From: Candidatus Caenarcanales bacterium
GTDB lineage: Bacteria > Cyanobacteriota > Vampirovibrionia > Caenarcaniphilales > Caenarcanaceae
DNA: 13,879 nucleotides
NCBI GenBank assembly: GCA_947489925.1
Contig: CANLFK010000043.1
Location: forward strand, 1 to 13,879
Direction: 5' to 3'
Positions 1 to 6,836 of this stretch are shown piece by piece. The stretch's first letter is position 1, and every line of letters begins with the position of its first letter. Below the pieces are notes generated by a model. The model was given only the letters and a program-made list of their open reading frames with translations. It was not told the origin of the DNA and did no database searches. The translations under genes and the position numbers were made by a program.

Positions 1-2
1 AT

Positions 3-137
3 TAAAATATTATTTACCGATTAAAAAATGCTCTTCTATTCTTTTTTCAAGGCAGTATTATACTCTCAAAAGGCTTGGCTTAAAGTGAAAGTTTAAAAGT
101 GAAGAAATATTAGGGAATAAAATATTATTGTGATTAA
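3..137. repeat. Imperfect direct repeat TAAAATATTATT...GATTAA
   Basis: The 12-mer TAAAATATTATT occurs at 3-14 and again at 118-129. Each copy is followed by GATTAA, after 4 bases in the first copy (19-24) and 2 bases in the second (132-137). The second copy lies just before the ATG at 151. It could be a duplicated regulator site or chance similarity in AT-rich DNA. Confidence 0.35.
80..103. repeat. Short tandem-like repeat TTAAA(A)GTGAA
   Basis: TTAAAGTGAA at 80-89 is followed by TTAAAAGTGAA at 93-103, a head-to-tail pair about 13-14 bases apart, or a little more than one helical turn. The spacing suits a dimeric DNA-binding protein, but no regulator is identified and no matching pair was noted before other genes. 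Confidence 0.25.
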
Positions 138-150
138 GAAAACTTAGATT

Positions 151-1113
151 ATGCTCTTAGACCTTGAAAATTTAAAGTCTGTTTTTAGTAAATTATTAAA
201 CCTAAAGAGAAAATCAAAAGATACTATTGATGAGATGTATCCGCTTTTGAGAGTTGAAATTTTAAGAATTCAGTTTTCTGGAAATTTAGTCGATATTATT
301 TTCAAAGATGGTGGACTAGCTTTTATAGAGCAAATTGGCAAATTGAGAAAACACTTAACTTTAACTTTTGGTTTTATTTTACCCAGCGTAAATTCAATTG
401 ACAACTCAAATTTAAAAGATAATGAATTTTGTATTTTGATAAGAGAAAAAGAAGTTTTCCGTAGTAAAGTTTATTTAGGCAAAAAAGCCATTCATATTGA
501 TGAGTGGGAAAGTTTTATACAAAACAAAAACCAAGAATTAAATTTAAAAAATAAATCTATGGAGAATTTTATAAAGGAGCTAGAAAAAAATGAAAATAAA
601 CTAGAAACAGAAAACACTTACTCAGAAAGCAGCTTGATAAAAGATGAAAATAATCAAGTTTATTGGATTGATTTAGACTTTGATTGTTCTCTGAATAGTT
701 TTACGGCTACTGAATTTATTATTTTAAAATTAAAAGAAACCGTTTTTGAGCATATTGATGAGCTTTTTTTGCGTGAAGATTTATGTAATTTACTTGATTA
801 TGTAGATGTTAAAAATATTTATCGTAATTCTGAAGTATTTGATTTTGAAAATTTGTTTTATATTGTAAAAAACTTACTTAAAAAACAGGTCTCAATAAAA
901 GATTTGGAATATATTCTTGATCGATTTGAAGATTTCACACGAGAAAATATTTCACAGTCAATGCAACAGTTGAAAAAGACTATGGGCTTAAGAGATTTGT
1001 TTTGTTTTTTTGTTGATTTGCCACGCTTGAAGCAATTTACCTTTGACAAAGAACTATTAGATGAATTTATTGAAAAACTCTGCAAAAATGAACTGAAAGA
1101 AATCAAATCGTAA
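151..1113 (+). CDS. Orphan cytoplasmic domain of an FlhA/SctV (FHIPEP) type export gate
   Basis: The 320-residue protein has no signal peptide and no membrane segment. Residues 54-116 read like subdomain 1 of the FlhA cytoplasmic part: an IEQIGKLRKHLTLTFGF block (FlhA: RIRSIRKKFAQEMGF), then an LxDNxxLxxNEFxILIxxxEVxxSxxxLG block. Residues 117-168 are a charged, probably coiled-coil insertion. Residues 170-217 match the FlhA YWI...ELFxRxxxxxLLD stretch, with the Gly of the family's GRQ motif lost (FLRED). Residues 234-260 match LQNLLxxxVSIRDLxTILE (here VKNLLKKQVSIKDLEYILD). In full-length FlhA (about 690 residues) this domain follows eight membrane helices and forms a nonameric ring that binds export chaperones. 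Here the membrane half and roughly the last 100 residues are absent. It may be a paralogue, a degenerate remnant or a regulatory decoy. The family call comes from motif alignment by eye; the function is inference. Confidence 0.7.
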   Translation: MLLDLENLKSVFSKLLNLKRKSKDTIDEMYPLLRVEILRIQFSGNLVDIIFKDGGLAFIEQIGKLRKHLTLTFGFILPSVNSIDNSNLKDNEFCILIREKEVFRSKVYLGKKAIHIDEWESFIQNKNQELNLKNKSMENFIKELEKNENKLETENTYSESSLIKDENNQVYWIDLDFDCSLNSFTATEFIILKLKETVFEHIDELFLREDLCNLLDYVDVKNIYRNSEVFDFENLFYIVKNLLKKQVSIKDLEYILDRFEDFTRENISQSMQQLKKTMGLRDLFCFFVDLPRLKQFTFDKELLDEFIEKLCKNELKEIKS

Positions 1114-1126
1114 TTTGACTTTTGCA
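1081..1126 (+). terminator. Possible terminator at the end of the FlhA-like gene
   Basis: A nested inverted repeat spans the stop codon. The outer arms are TGCAAAA (1081-1087) and TTTTGCA (1120-1126). The inner arms are TCAAAT (1103-1108) and ATTTGA (1113-1118) around a CGTA loop. The stems are AU-rich and the T tract is short, so this is a weak candidate. It lies between convergent genes, where a terminator is expected. Confidence 0.3.
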
Positions 1127-1181
1127 AATAATATAATTTCGGTTAAAACAAAAGGGGGGCTTAAAATCTATTGAGGAAAGT

Positions 1182-1874
1182 TTAATAATTCTGAGGACCA
1201 AATAATCTGCGAGGCTGTGGATAATACATTTCTGGGGGTCTTTCTTCGTATTGATATTGAATTTCTGGGTTTTGAATTGAATTAATAAAGCTAGTAATTT
1301 CAGCTACTTCTCTTCTTTTTCTTAAAGCCGTATAAAATTTTCGAGATTTTTGAGCGTCAGCCAAAGCACCTTTTATATCATTTAAAGCATATTTGGTTAA
1401 AGCCCTATTATACAAAGCTTTGGCATCACCTGGTACTAAAGAAATTGTTTTATCAAAGTCTCTTAAGGCTTGCCCATACGCTTTCATCTCAGATTCAACA
1501 ATTCCACGATTGAAATAAGCCGCATCATTATCTGGATTTAATTTGATAGCTTGTGTAAAATCTCTGGCAGCTTCTTCTGGGTAACCACCCTCACTTTTAG
1601 CTAAACCACGATTAAAAAATAAATCCGAAGAATTCTGTTCACGACCAATTGCTTGAGTATAAAAACTAATTGCTTGATTAAAATCTTTTCTTTTATGAGC
1701 CTGAATTCCTTTTTGAATTAGATTATTTAAATACCTTTCTCTTTCAATATCAGGCGAGTTAATATATTCATCAGTCATTATAGAGGGGTTTTCATTTTCT
1801 AAATTGTCTCTCTCATAGGCAAAACTAGGAAATGATATTAAACCAAAAGTAAATATAAAAATTAAATAAGGCAT
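1182..1874 (-). CDS. Exported tetratricopeptide-repeat (TPR) protein
   Basis: The 230-residue protein starts with a hydrophobic segment (residues 2-19), plausibly cleaved after SFA at residue 19, so it probably acts in the periplasm or at the envelope. About four TPR units follow at residues 50-83, 84-117, 118-151 and 152-185. They show the usual features, such as AISFYTQAI, FFNRGLAKSEGGYPEEAARD, AIKLNPDNDAAYFNRG and ALYNRALTKYALNDIKGALA. Residues 203-230 form a Tyr/Pro-rich tail (EIQYQYEERPPEMYYPQPRR) that may be flexible. TPRs bind protein partners, but nothing here names one. The signal segment has no Lys or Arg before its hydrophobic core, which is unusual. The frame stays open about 13 codons further upstream and would add basic residues, but contains no ATG, GTG or TTG. 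The gene lies 63 bp downstream of the PRTase-TRSP gene on the same strand. Confidence 0.85.
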   Translation of the reverse strand: MPYLIFIFTFGLISFPSFAYERDNLENENPSIMTDEYINSPDIERERYLNNLIQKGIQAHKRKDFNQAISFYTQAIGREQNSSDLFFNRGLAKSEGGYPEEAARDFTQAIKLNPDNDAAYFNRGIVESEMKAYGQALRDFDKTISLVPGDAKALYNRALTKYALNDIKGALADAQKSRKFYTALRKRREVAEITSFINSIQNPEIQYQYEERPPEMYYPQPRRLFGPQNY

Positions 1875-1888
1875 TATTTCTACAAAAA

Positions 1889-1894
1889 GTATAA
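1889..1894 (-). promoter_or_regulatory. Possible -10 element for the TPR gene
   Basis: TATACT on the minus strand matches five of six bases of the sigma-70 -10 consensus and ends 14 bases before the ATG. Transcription would then start only a few bases upstream of the start codon, giving an almost leaderless mRNA. There is no good -35 box at 16-18 bases, so readthrough from the PRTase gene is an equal possibility. Confidence 0.2.
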
Positions 1895-1937
1895 GAAATT
1901 GTTTTCTATTTTAATACAAATTAATAAAATTAACAGT

Positions 1938-3113
1938 TTATATTTTAGGCTTTGAAATCATAATTTTATTATTAGTAAATTCAATATTTAAAGTAGTTTT
2001 TAGGATTTTACTTAAATAATTTAAACTCTCATTGAATGGTGTTTCATAGCATAATAAAACTTGATCATACTGATTAGCTGAAACATTGTATAAAAAATTG
2101 TCAATTCCTTCATTATAATTATCCGAAAATTTTAAAATACTTTTAATACCATTACCCAATAAAATTGGTGAACGAGTAGTTGATTGCACTTTAACTTTAT
2201 AATTTAATTTTTCTAATTCAAAACCTAATTTAAAAGGCAAATGCATAAATTCACCAGTACCCAAAATTAATATTGATTTATCTTTTTGTATATAATTAAA
2301 AACTTCACTAAAATCATAATTCAAGCTCTCATTAATTCCTAATCTGCCAGTATTTAATAATAAGTTTTTTTCTTGACATTTTCTGGTATTTTGAGTAGCT
2401 GGTAAATTATTAAATATATAATTAGTATTGGTTTCAAAAGTAAAATTAGCTTCTAAACAGTTTATAAAATCAATTTCTAAATTCTCAAAAGTATTAATTA
2501 TTTCTTTTTTTCTTTGTTCCGTTAAAAAATTGAGAATACTAATTATATAAACTTTTTCTAAATTTGGGTTTAACTGAATATAAGCCTGAATCAAATTAAT
2601 AAAAGTCTGACCAGTACTAATTTCATCATCAATTAAAACTAAATATTTGGCTTCTACAAATTGTTTTTGGAATAAAGATTTAACTGGATAATACAAAAAT
2701 AATTCGGGTGCATGACTATGCTCTTCGGCAAAAGGTATAAATTTATAATTATCTAAAAAGTATCTAGTAGTATGCACAAATAAACTATTAATACTTTTGC
2801 TTTGATTAATGAAACTTTCATAAATACCTTGCCCAAGCCCAATTGCGGTTTCAGCCATACCAATAAATAAAGTATTTTTATCTTTAATATTATGATTTAA
2901 ATCAATTAATTTATTAGCTAAGTAATTATGTATTTTTAATATATTACTCGGAGTACTTGGATAATGCTTTCCTAAGACTTTACTCAAAAATAAAAATCCC
3001 CGCTTTGGATTATTCCGAGCCGCAAAATCAAATAAATCTTCTAATTGAAAATCGCTAATTTGATTTACTTTTAGATTTATTTTTCCAGTTTCTAATTCAA
3101 TTACTTTCTTCAT
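1938..3113 (-). CDS. Phosphoribosyltransferase-TRSP domain protein (Ter-system type)
   Basis: The 391-residue cytoplasmic protein has two domains. Residues 27-200 resemble the PRTase_2 family, starting with FAARNNPKRGFLFLSKVLGK (29-48) and carrying the PRPP-binding loop VLIDDEISTGQT (residues 159-170), whose paired acids and STG turn hold PRPP and Mg. Residues 250-391 resemble the TRSP domain, with GRLGI (256-260), ILGTGEFMHLPF (283-294) and QSTTRSPILL (310-319). This pair is known chiefly from bacterial ter (tellurite/stress-response) clusters, where it is predicted to belong to a nucleotide- or nucleoside-like small-molecule biosynthesis module. The substrate is not established. Here it stands without visible terD-like, ATP-grasp or HAD partners. 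Its ATG lies inside the end of plsX (a 17-base overlap in another frame), so translational coupling is likely. Domains and length appear complete. Confidence 0.85.
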   Translation of the reverse strand: MKKVIELETGKINLKVNQISDFQLEDLFDFAARNNPKRGFLFLSKVLGKHYPSTPSNILKIHNYLANKLIDLNHNIKDKNTLFIGMAETAIGLGQGIYESFINQSKSINSLFVHTTRYFLDNYKFIPFAEEHSHAPELFLYYPVKSLFQKQFVEAKYLVLIDDEISTGQTFINLIQAYIQLNPNLEKVYIISILNFLTEQRKKEIINTFENLEIDFINCLEANFTFETNTNYIFNNLPATQNTRKCQEKNLLLNTGRLGINESLNYDFSEVFNYIQKDKSILILGTGEFMHLPFKLGFELEKLNYKVKVQSTTRSPILLGNGIKSILKFSDNYNEGIDNFLYNVSANQYDQVLLCYETPFNESLNYLSKILKTTLNIEFTNNKIMISKPKI

Positions 3114-4311
3114 CTTCAGCTAATGGTGATTTATTAAAAGGAGAAAACTCTTTTATTTTATTCAAAGCGACACTCGACAAGCTAGGTAAATCAGCTTTTG
3201 CTAAATTGTCTTTAATTTCATTAATAATACCAGACCGTGCTGTGTCAGCCGCTAATTTAATCGCATTCATAATCGCAAAATCATTTGAATTACCATGTGC
3301 AATTACAACGACCCCATTAACTCCTAATAATACAGCTCCACCATATTTAGCGGGATTTAAACGATCTCCTTTTAGGTTTCTGAAAGCTGGTTTGCAAATA
3401 GCCGCTCCAATTTTTAAGTCTATACTTTGGGTTAATTCTTGATATAACATCTGAAAAGACATTTTAATAGCACCTTCCAAAGTTTTTAAAAATACATTAC
3501 CGACAAAACCATCTGAGACTAAAACATCACAATAATGCTCTGCTAAAGTACGACCTTCAACATTACCAACAAAATTAATTGATTCTATTTGGTTTAAAAG
3601 CGAAAAAGCCTCTTTGGTTAATTGATTTCCTTTGCCAGGCTCTTCTCCAATATTTAATAAACCAACTCTAGGAGAATCTAATTTGAAAATTTTACTAGCA
3701 AATAAACTACCCATTATAGCGTGTTGAGCCATTCTAAGCGGCGTAGATTCAGCATTAGCTCCAGCATCAATTAAAACCATTTGCCCTTTCGAAGTCGGGA
3801 GTAAAGCCGCAATGCCAGGTCTATCAATACCAGAAATTCTTCCTAACCAAAAGAATGCCGCCGCCGCCGCCGCTCCAGTACTGCCAGCACTAACAATAGC
3901 ATGAGCTTGCCCACTTGACACCTGATTAGTAGCCACTACAATTGAGGTATTATTATTTTTTGCACGAATTGCCTTAACTGGATCTTTATCTTCCATTGAA
4001 ATAAATTCATTTGCTTCGACAATTTCAATCGATAAACCATCAATATTATATTTACTAAGCTCACGAGAAATACGGTTTGGAGGACCAACTAATTGAACTT
4101 TTATGCCAAATTCACGAGCTGCTCTGATAGACCCTTTTATAATTTCTAAAGGAGCATAGTCTCCGCCCATAATATCAACAGCCACAATAATTTCAGACGA
4201 ATTTAAAATATCTGAGCTGTTTTTCTTAACTAAAGGATTATGCTTTTGGATAAAACGAGTTCCTCTTATGACAGCCTTTTTGAAAGCTCTGGAATTATCT
4301 TTTCCCATCAT
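3097..4311 (-). CDS. plsX: Phosphate acyltransferase PlsX
   Basis: PlsX converts acyl-ACP and phosphate to acyl-phosphate, the acyl donor for PlsY at the start of phospholipid synthesis. It is a soluble, membrane-associated enzyme. Family signatures are clear: VAVDIMGGDYAP (43-54), the AIVSAGSTGA...GRISGIDRP stretch (138-165), LIDAGAN (180-186), GLLNIGEEPGKG (217-228), FVGNVEGR (247-254), VSDGFVGNVFLK (265-276) and YGGAVLLGVNGVVVIAHGNS (323-342). At 404 residues it is longer than the usual 330-350. The excess is a Lys/Arg-rich N-terminal extension of about 40 residues and a charged C-terminal tail. The frame begins ATG-ATG directly after a TAA, so no start lies further upstream. A GTG at Val43 could be an alternative start, but the extension is plausible as a membrane-binding helix. 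It is first in a minus-strand unit with the overlapping PRTase-TRSP gene. The usual partner fabH is not adjacent. Confidence 0.95.
   Translation of the reverse strand: MMGKDNSRAFKKAVIRGTRFIQKHNPLVKKNSSDILNSSEIIVAVDIMGGDYAPLEIIKGSIRAAREFGIKVQLVGPPNRISRELSKYNIDGLSIEIVEANEFISMEDKDPVKAIRAKNNNTSIVVATNQVSSGQAHAIVSAGSTGAAAAAAFFWLGRISGIDRPGIAALLPTSKGQMVLIDAGANAESTPLRMAQHAIMGSLFASKIFKLDSPRVGLLNIGEEPGKGNQLTKEAFSLLNQIESINFVGNVEGRTLAEHYCDVLVSDGFVGNVFLKTLEGAIKMSFQMLYQELTQSIDLKIGAAICKPAFRNLKGDRLNPAKYGGAVLLGVNGVVVIAHGNSNDFAIMNAIKLAADTARSGIINEIKDNLAKADLPSLSSVALNKIKEFSPFNKSPLAEDEESN
3857..3874. repeat. GCC trinucleotide run encoding the PlsX poly-Ala stretch
   Basis: Five GCC units followed by GCT make a GC-rich tract in otherwise AT-rich DNA. 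On the minus strand they read GCG GCG GCG GCG GCG plus flanking Ala codons, giving six alanines (residues 147-152) where PlsX relatives usually have a helix such as ALMAAAL. It could be a slippage-prone site that shortens or lengthens the helix in whole codons. Confidence 0.6.
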
Positions 4312-4353
4312 TTATTCAAATATTTAATTAACTTATATAATTTAACAGTAGTC

Positions 4354-4359
4354 ATTATA
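4354..4359 (-). promoter_or_regulatory. plsX: Possible -10 element for plsX
   Basis: A perfect TATAAT lies on the minus strand about 42 bases before the plsX ATG, inside the 151-bp divergent region. No recognisable -35 hexamer lies 16-18 bases upstream (the sequence there is A-rich), so the call rests on the -10 match and position. Confidence 0.35.
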
Positions 4360-4363
4360 GATG

Positions 4364-4398
4364 AAAAAAGCTTTAATTTTTGATTTTTATTGCTTTTT
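4364..4398. promoter_or_regulatory. Inverted repeat between divergent promoters
   Basis: AAAAAGC (4365-4371) and GCTTTTT (4392-4398) form a 7-base inverted repeat. It overlaps the expected -35 zones of both the plsX and metB promoters. It could be an operator for a shared regulator, but its A/T-rich arms could arise by chance. Confidence 0.2.
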
Positions 4399-4417
4399 AG
4401 TAAATTTGTTTTATAAT
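4390..4417 (+). promoter_or_regulatory. metB: Likely sigma-70 type promoter of the metB-like gene
   Basis: TATAAT at 4412-4417 matches the -10 consensus fully. TTGCTT at 4390-4395 gives a weak -35, with a 16-base spacer. Transcription would start near 4424, leaving an AT-rich leader of about 40 bases with no room for a SAM riboswitch or T-box. Confidence 0.4.
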
Positions 4418-4462
4418 ATAATTAATAAATAAAAAATCTTTTAATACATTCTTAATAAAGTT

Positions 4463-5626
4463 ATGCCACATATAGAAACAAATGCTATACATGAAGGAAT
4501 TGAAATAGATAATACTTTCAACTCGGTTACAACGCCAATTTACACAAGTTCAACCTTTACTTTAACTGATTTGGGCAAGACTAAAGCGGGTTTTAATTAT
4601 ACAAGAAGCGGAAATCCTACTCGGAAAGCTTTAGAAGATAATTTAGCCTTACTCGAAAATGGTAAAATGGCGGCCGCAACTTCCAGTGGAATGTCAGCAA
4701 TTATGGCTGTTTTGAGTCTTTTGTCTGCTGGTGATCATTTAATTGCTCCGCTTGATATTTATGGTGGCACTTATCGGCTTTTTTCCTTAATTGCTCCTAA
4801 ATTTGGTATTGAGGTTTCTTTTTTACAAAATCCAAATGACTTAGCCGAATTAAAAGCTGAATTGAAGCCAAATACTAAAATGCTTTGGATTGAAAGCCCT
4901 TCTAATCCCTTATTAAAATTAACTGATATAAAAGCGGTTTGCAATGAGTCTAAGAGCGAAAAAAACGACTTAATAATTGTGGCGGATAATACTTTTATGT
5001 CTCCATATTTTCAAAATCCGCTTGATTTGGGCTGTGATATTATTATTCATTCAACCACCAAATATATTAATGGGCATAGTGATTTAGTCGGTGGAATAGT
5101 CATTTGCAAAACTGAAGAATTAGGTGAAAAAATTGCCCAAATTGTAAATTGTATGGGATTAGCTGAATCTCCTTTTGATGCTTGGTTAGCTCTGAGAGGC
5201 GTAAAAACTTTATCAATTAGAATGCAAGCCCATGAAAAAAATGCTTTGCAAGTTTGTGAATTTTTGAATAATCATGAAGCTGTACAAAAAGTTTATTATC
5301 CTGGTTTAAGCTCACCTGAACAATTTGAATTAGCAAAACAGCAAATGCGTGGCTTTGGAGGAATGTTAAGTTTTGAGTTGAAGCCTGAAAAGTATGATAT
5401 AAATGTATTTTTCAGTAAACTTAAGTATTTTAAATTAGCAGTGTCTTTAGGCGGAGTAGAATCATTAATTGCACAACCTTGGAGTATGAGCCATGCTTCG
5501 ATGAATGAAGAAGCACGCCTTAAAGCTGGAATTACACCTAATTTGATTAGATTATCGGTTGGAATTGAAAATGTAGATGACTTAATTGCAGACTTAGATT
5601 CAGCTTTTCAGAATTGTTGTTGTTGA
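4463..5626 (+). CDS. metB: Cystathionine gamma-synthase-like PLP enzyme (trans-sulfuration family)
   Basis: The 387-residue cytoplasmic fold-type I PLP enzyme matches E. coli MetB (386 residues) closely in length and motifs. Visible elements are the phosphate-binding YTRSGNPTR (46-54), TSSGMSAI (73-80), the ring-stacking Tyr100 in PLDIYGG, ESPSNPLL (144-151), Asp175 in VADNTF, the PLP Schiff-base Lys200 in HSTTKYINGHSDLVGG, SLGGVESLI (328-336) and the carboxylate-binding Arg363 in LIRLSVGIE. MetB joins O-acyl-homoserine and cysteine to make cystathionine for methionine synthesis. Lyases (MetC/CGL) and methionine gamma-lyase share these motifs, so the family is firm but the reaction is only likely. 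The NGHSDLVGG and SLGGVESLI wording resembles MetB. The protein ends in three consecutive cysteines, a tail I do not associate with the family. The start is the first ATG after the promoter. Confidence 0.8.
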   Translation: MPHIETNAIHEGIEIDNTFNSVTTPIYTSSTFTLTDLGKTKAGFNYTRSGNPTRKALEDNLALLENGKMAAATSSGMSAIMAVLSLLSAGDHLIAPLDIYGGTYRLFSLIAPKFGIEVSFLQNPNDLAELKAELKPNTKMLWIESPSNPLLKLTDIKAVCNESKSEKNDLIIVADNTFMSPYFQNPLDLGCDIIIHSTTKYINGHSDLVGGIVICKTEELGEKIAQIVNCMGLAESPFDAWLALRGVKTLSIRMQAHEKNALQVCEFLNNHEAVQKVYYPGLSSPEQFELAKQQMRGFGGMLSFELKPEKYDINVFFSKLKYFKLAVSLGGVESLIAQPWSMSHASMNEEARLKAGITPNLIRLSVGIENVDDLIADLDSAFQNCCC

Positions 5627-5654
5627 AGATTTATTCGCTTCTTTTTTTCTTCAA
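5623..5654 (+). terminator. Weak terminator-like element after the metB-like gene
   Basis: GAAG (5625-5628) can pair with CTTC (5638-5641), which runs into seven T bases. An alternative longer pairing is TTGAAGA (5623-5629) with TCTTCAA (5648-5654). The stem is weak, so termination would be leaky at best and the next gene, 52 bases on, could still be cotranscribed. Confidence 0.25.
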
Positions 5655-5678
5655 TAACCCTGAAAATATAATGAATTT

Positions 5679-6785
5679 GTGAAAGTTTTTTTACCACCTA
5701 ATTCTAAATCTCTTTATTCTAATATTCATTCAGTTTCATCTAGTCAAACTGTCCGTCCGCCAAATAGTAATGAAAAAACTATAGCTTGGGATAATCACCT
5801 GTCTAGAGCGGCTCAATTTGCTACTCAACTTGAAAGACCACTTATTCCACTTGCCTTATTAACACCTTTTGTTGCAAACTGGTTCAATAATTCAGAGTTT
5901 GTAAGCAAAGGTTTAAATACACCTGATAGCTTAAAATTTCTTCAAAGCCCGGGTTCGTCTAATTTGATGTTAGATATTTTAAGCATGTTAGGAGAGTATA
6001 AAGGCGGCTTTTCAATGATTGGGAACGCTGTCCGAGTAATAGCTGATATATTACTTTTAACCCCGAAAGACAAAACTCATAATAAACAACAAGATTCTAA
6101 TCCAGTTTTAGACTTTATAAATGGCATTGATGAAAAGTTTGTCTCAACAATTTATTTATTGGCTAGTGGTTTAATTGCGATTGGTTGGAGTTTTGATACA
6201 AATACAAACTTAAGAAATCAATTAGATCAAGAAACTGGCTTATTAAATAAATTAAAATTGCAAAAAGATCATTATTTAAATTATTGGTCAAAAGAATTAC
6301 CAGAAAAGCTAATTAATAAAACATTATTAAAAGAAAAATTAGTTGAACTCCGTCAAAAACCTTTTGAGTCAATTGGAAAGTTGGCAAGGCACAGTATACT
6401 TTTACATTCAGCACTCTCTTTTCTAGCTTTGCCTTTCATTGTGGCTGGCTCTCTTTTGAATAATAAATCTATCAATAATTCATCTGAAACTCCAGAAAAC
6501 AAAAATGAAAGTAAAAATCAAGATATCGAAAATAATATTTCTCGTTTAGGCTGGTTTATAGCTAGTTTAGCTCGTTTACCTTTAGTGTTTTCGACTTTTG
6601 CCAGTGCTTTTAATAAAGACCAAAGACAAGCCTATACAATGCTTTACTCAATTGCTAGCGGTATGGCTGGTTTATTGGCAATGACTAGAGTTGTTTTTCC
6701 TTGGTCTACTTGGCTTGATTTTTTGAGTAATACTGTTTCAACTTCAAGATCTTATATTTCACGGAATGGACGCAATAATAATTAA
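5679..6785 (+). CDS. Unrecognised protein with several hydrophobic segments
   Basis: I do not recognise this 368-residue protein. It starts at GTG: a TGA lies six codons upstream in frame with no ATG between, and the next in-frame Met is residue 97. The N-terminus (1-40) is Ser/Asn/Pro-rich without a signal peptide. Hydrophobic segments lie near 54-68, 155-171, 238-260, 289-311 and 319-341, separated by polar loops. The loops include a probable helix at 176-235 and an Asn/Glu/Lys-rich linker at 262-287. The segments are moderately hydrophobic and contain Arg, Ser and Pro, so they could be membrane helices or buried helices of a membrane-associated protein. It follows the metB-like gene by 52 bases on the same strand; a functional link to methionine is not implied. 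A lineage-restricted membrane protein is my best description. Confidence 0.75.
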   Translation: MKVFLPPNSKSLYSNIHSVSSSQTVRPPNSNEKTIAWDNHLSRAAQFATQLERPLIPLALLTPFVANWFNNSEFVSKGLNTPDSLKFLQSPGSSNLMLDILSMLGEYKGGFSMIGNAVRVIADILLLTPKDKTHNKQQDSNPVLDFINGIDEKFVSTIYLLASGLIAIGWSFDTNTNLRNQLDQETGLLNKLKLQKDHYLNYWSKELPEKLINKTLLKEKLVELRQKPFESIGKLARHSILLHSALSFLALPFIVAGSLLNNKSINNSSETPENKNESKNQDIENNISRLGWFIASLARLPLVFSTFASAFNKDQRQAYTMLYSIASGMAGLLAMTRVVFPWSTWLDFLSNTVSTSRSYISRNGRNNN

Positions 6786-6787
6786 TG

Positions 6788-6835
6788 TAAATTAGACAAA
6801 TTAAGATTTTACTTTAATTTATTAACTCTAATTTA
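6788..6835. terminator. Nested inverted repeat, likely bidirectional terminator
   Basis: The outer arms TAAATTAG (6788-6795) and CTAATTTA (6828-6835) enclose inner arms AAATTAA (6798-6804) and TTAATTT (6814-6820). This gives about 15 base pairs of AU-rich stem with a small internal bulge. It fills the 51-base gap between two convergent genes, just after the stop of each, where a terminator working in both directions is expected. There are no GC-rich pairs, so its strength is uncertain. Confidence 0.45.
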
Positions 6836-6836
6836 T

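Larger units (their letters stand above)
1..150. other. Leader region upstream of the FlhA-like gene
   Basis: AT-rich non-coding stretch of 150 bases before the first gene. It carries two sets of short direct repeats (listed separately) and a -10-like TATTATACT at 56-64 with no convincing -35 partner. I see no export-gate membrane segment encoded here: the GTG at 130-132 is in frame with the downstream ATG but meets a TAG stop at 145-147, so the gene cannot be extended leftward through it. There is no Shine-Dalgarno sequence next to the ATG at 151. Confidence 0.5.

Noticed and set aside
858..1127. Open frame on the minus strand opposite the FlhA-like gene
   Set aside because: It lies antisense to a gene with recognisable protein homology; its product is Ser/Lys/Phe-rich and low in complexity, typical of a shadow frame.
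1154..1159. Run of six G as a phase-variation tract
   Set aside because: It lies between convergent stop codons, outside any promoter or reading frame that it could switch.
3206..3442. Open frame on the plus strand opposite plsX
   Set aside because: It is fully antisense to highly conserved PlsX motifs and has no start signal or homology.
4312..4462. SAM riboswitch or T-box before the methionine gene
   Set aside because: The region is short and almost wholly A/T; none of the conserved GC-rich helices or T-box sequence is present.
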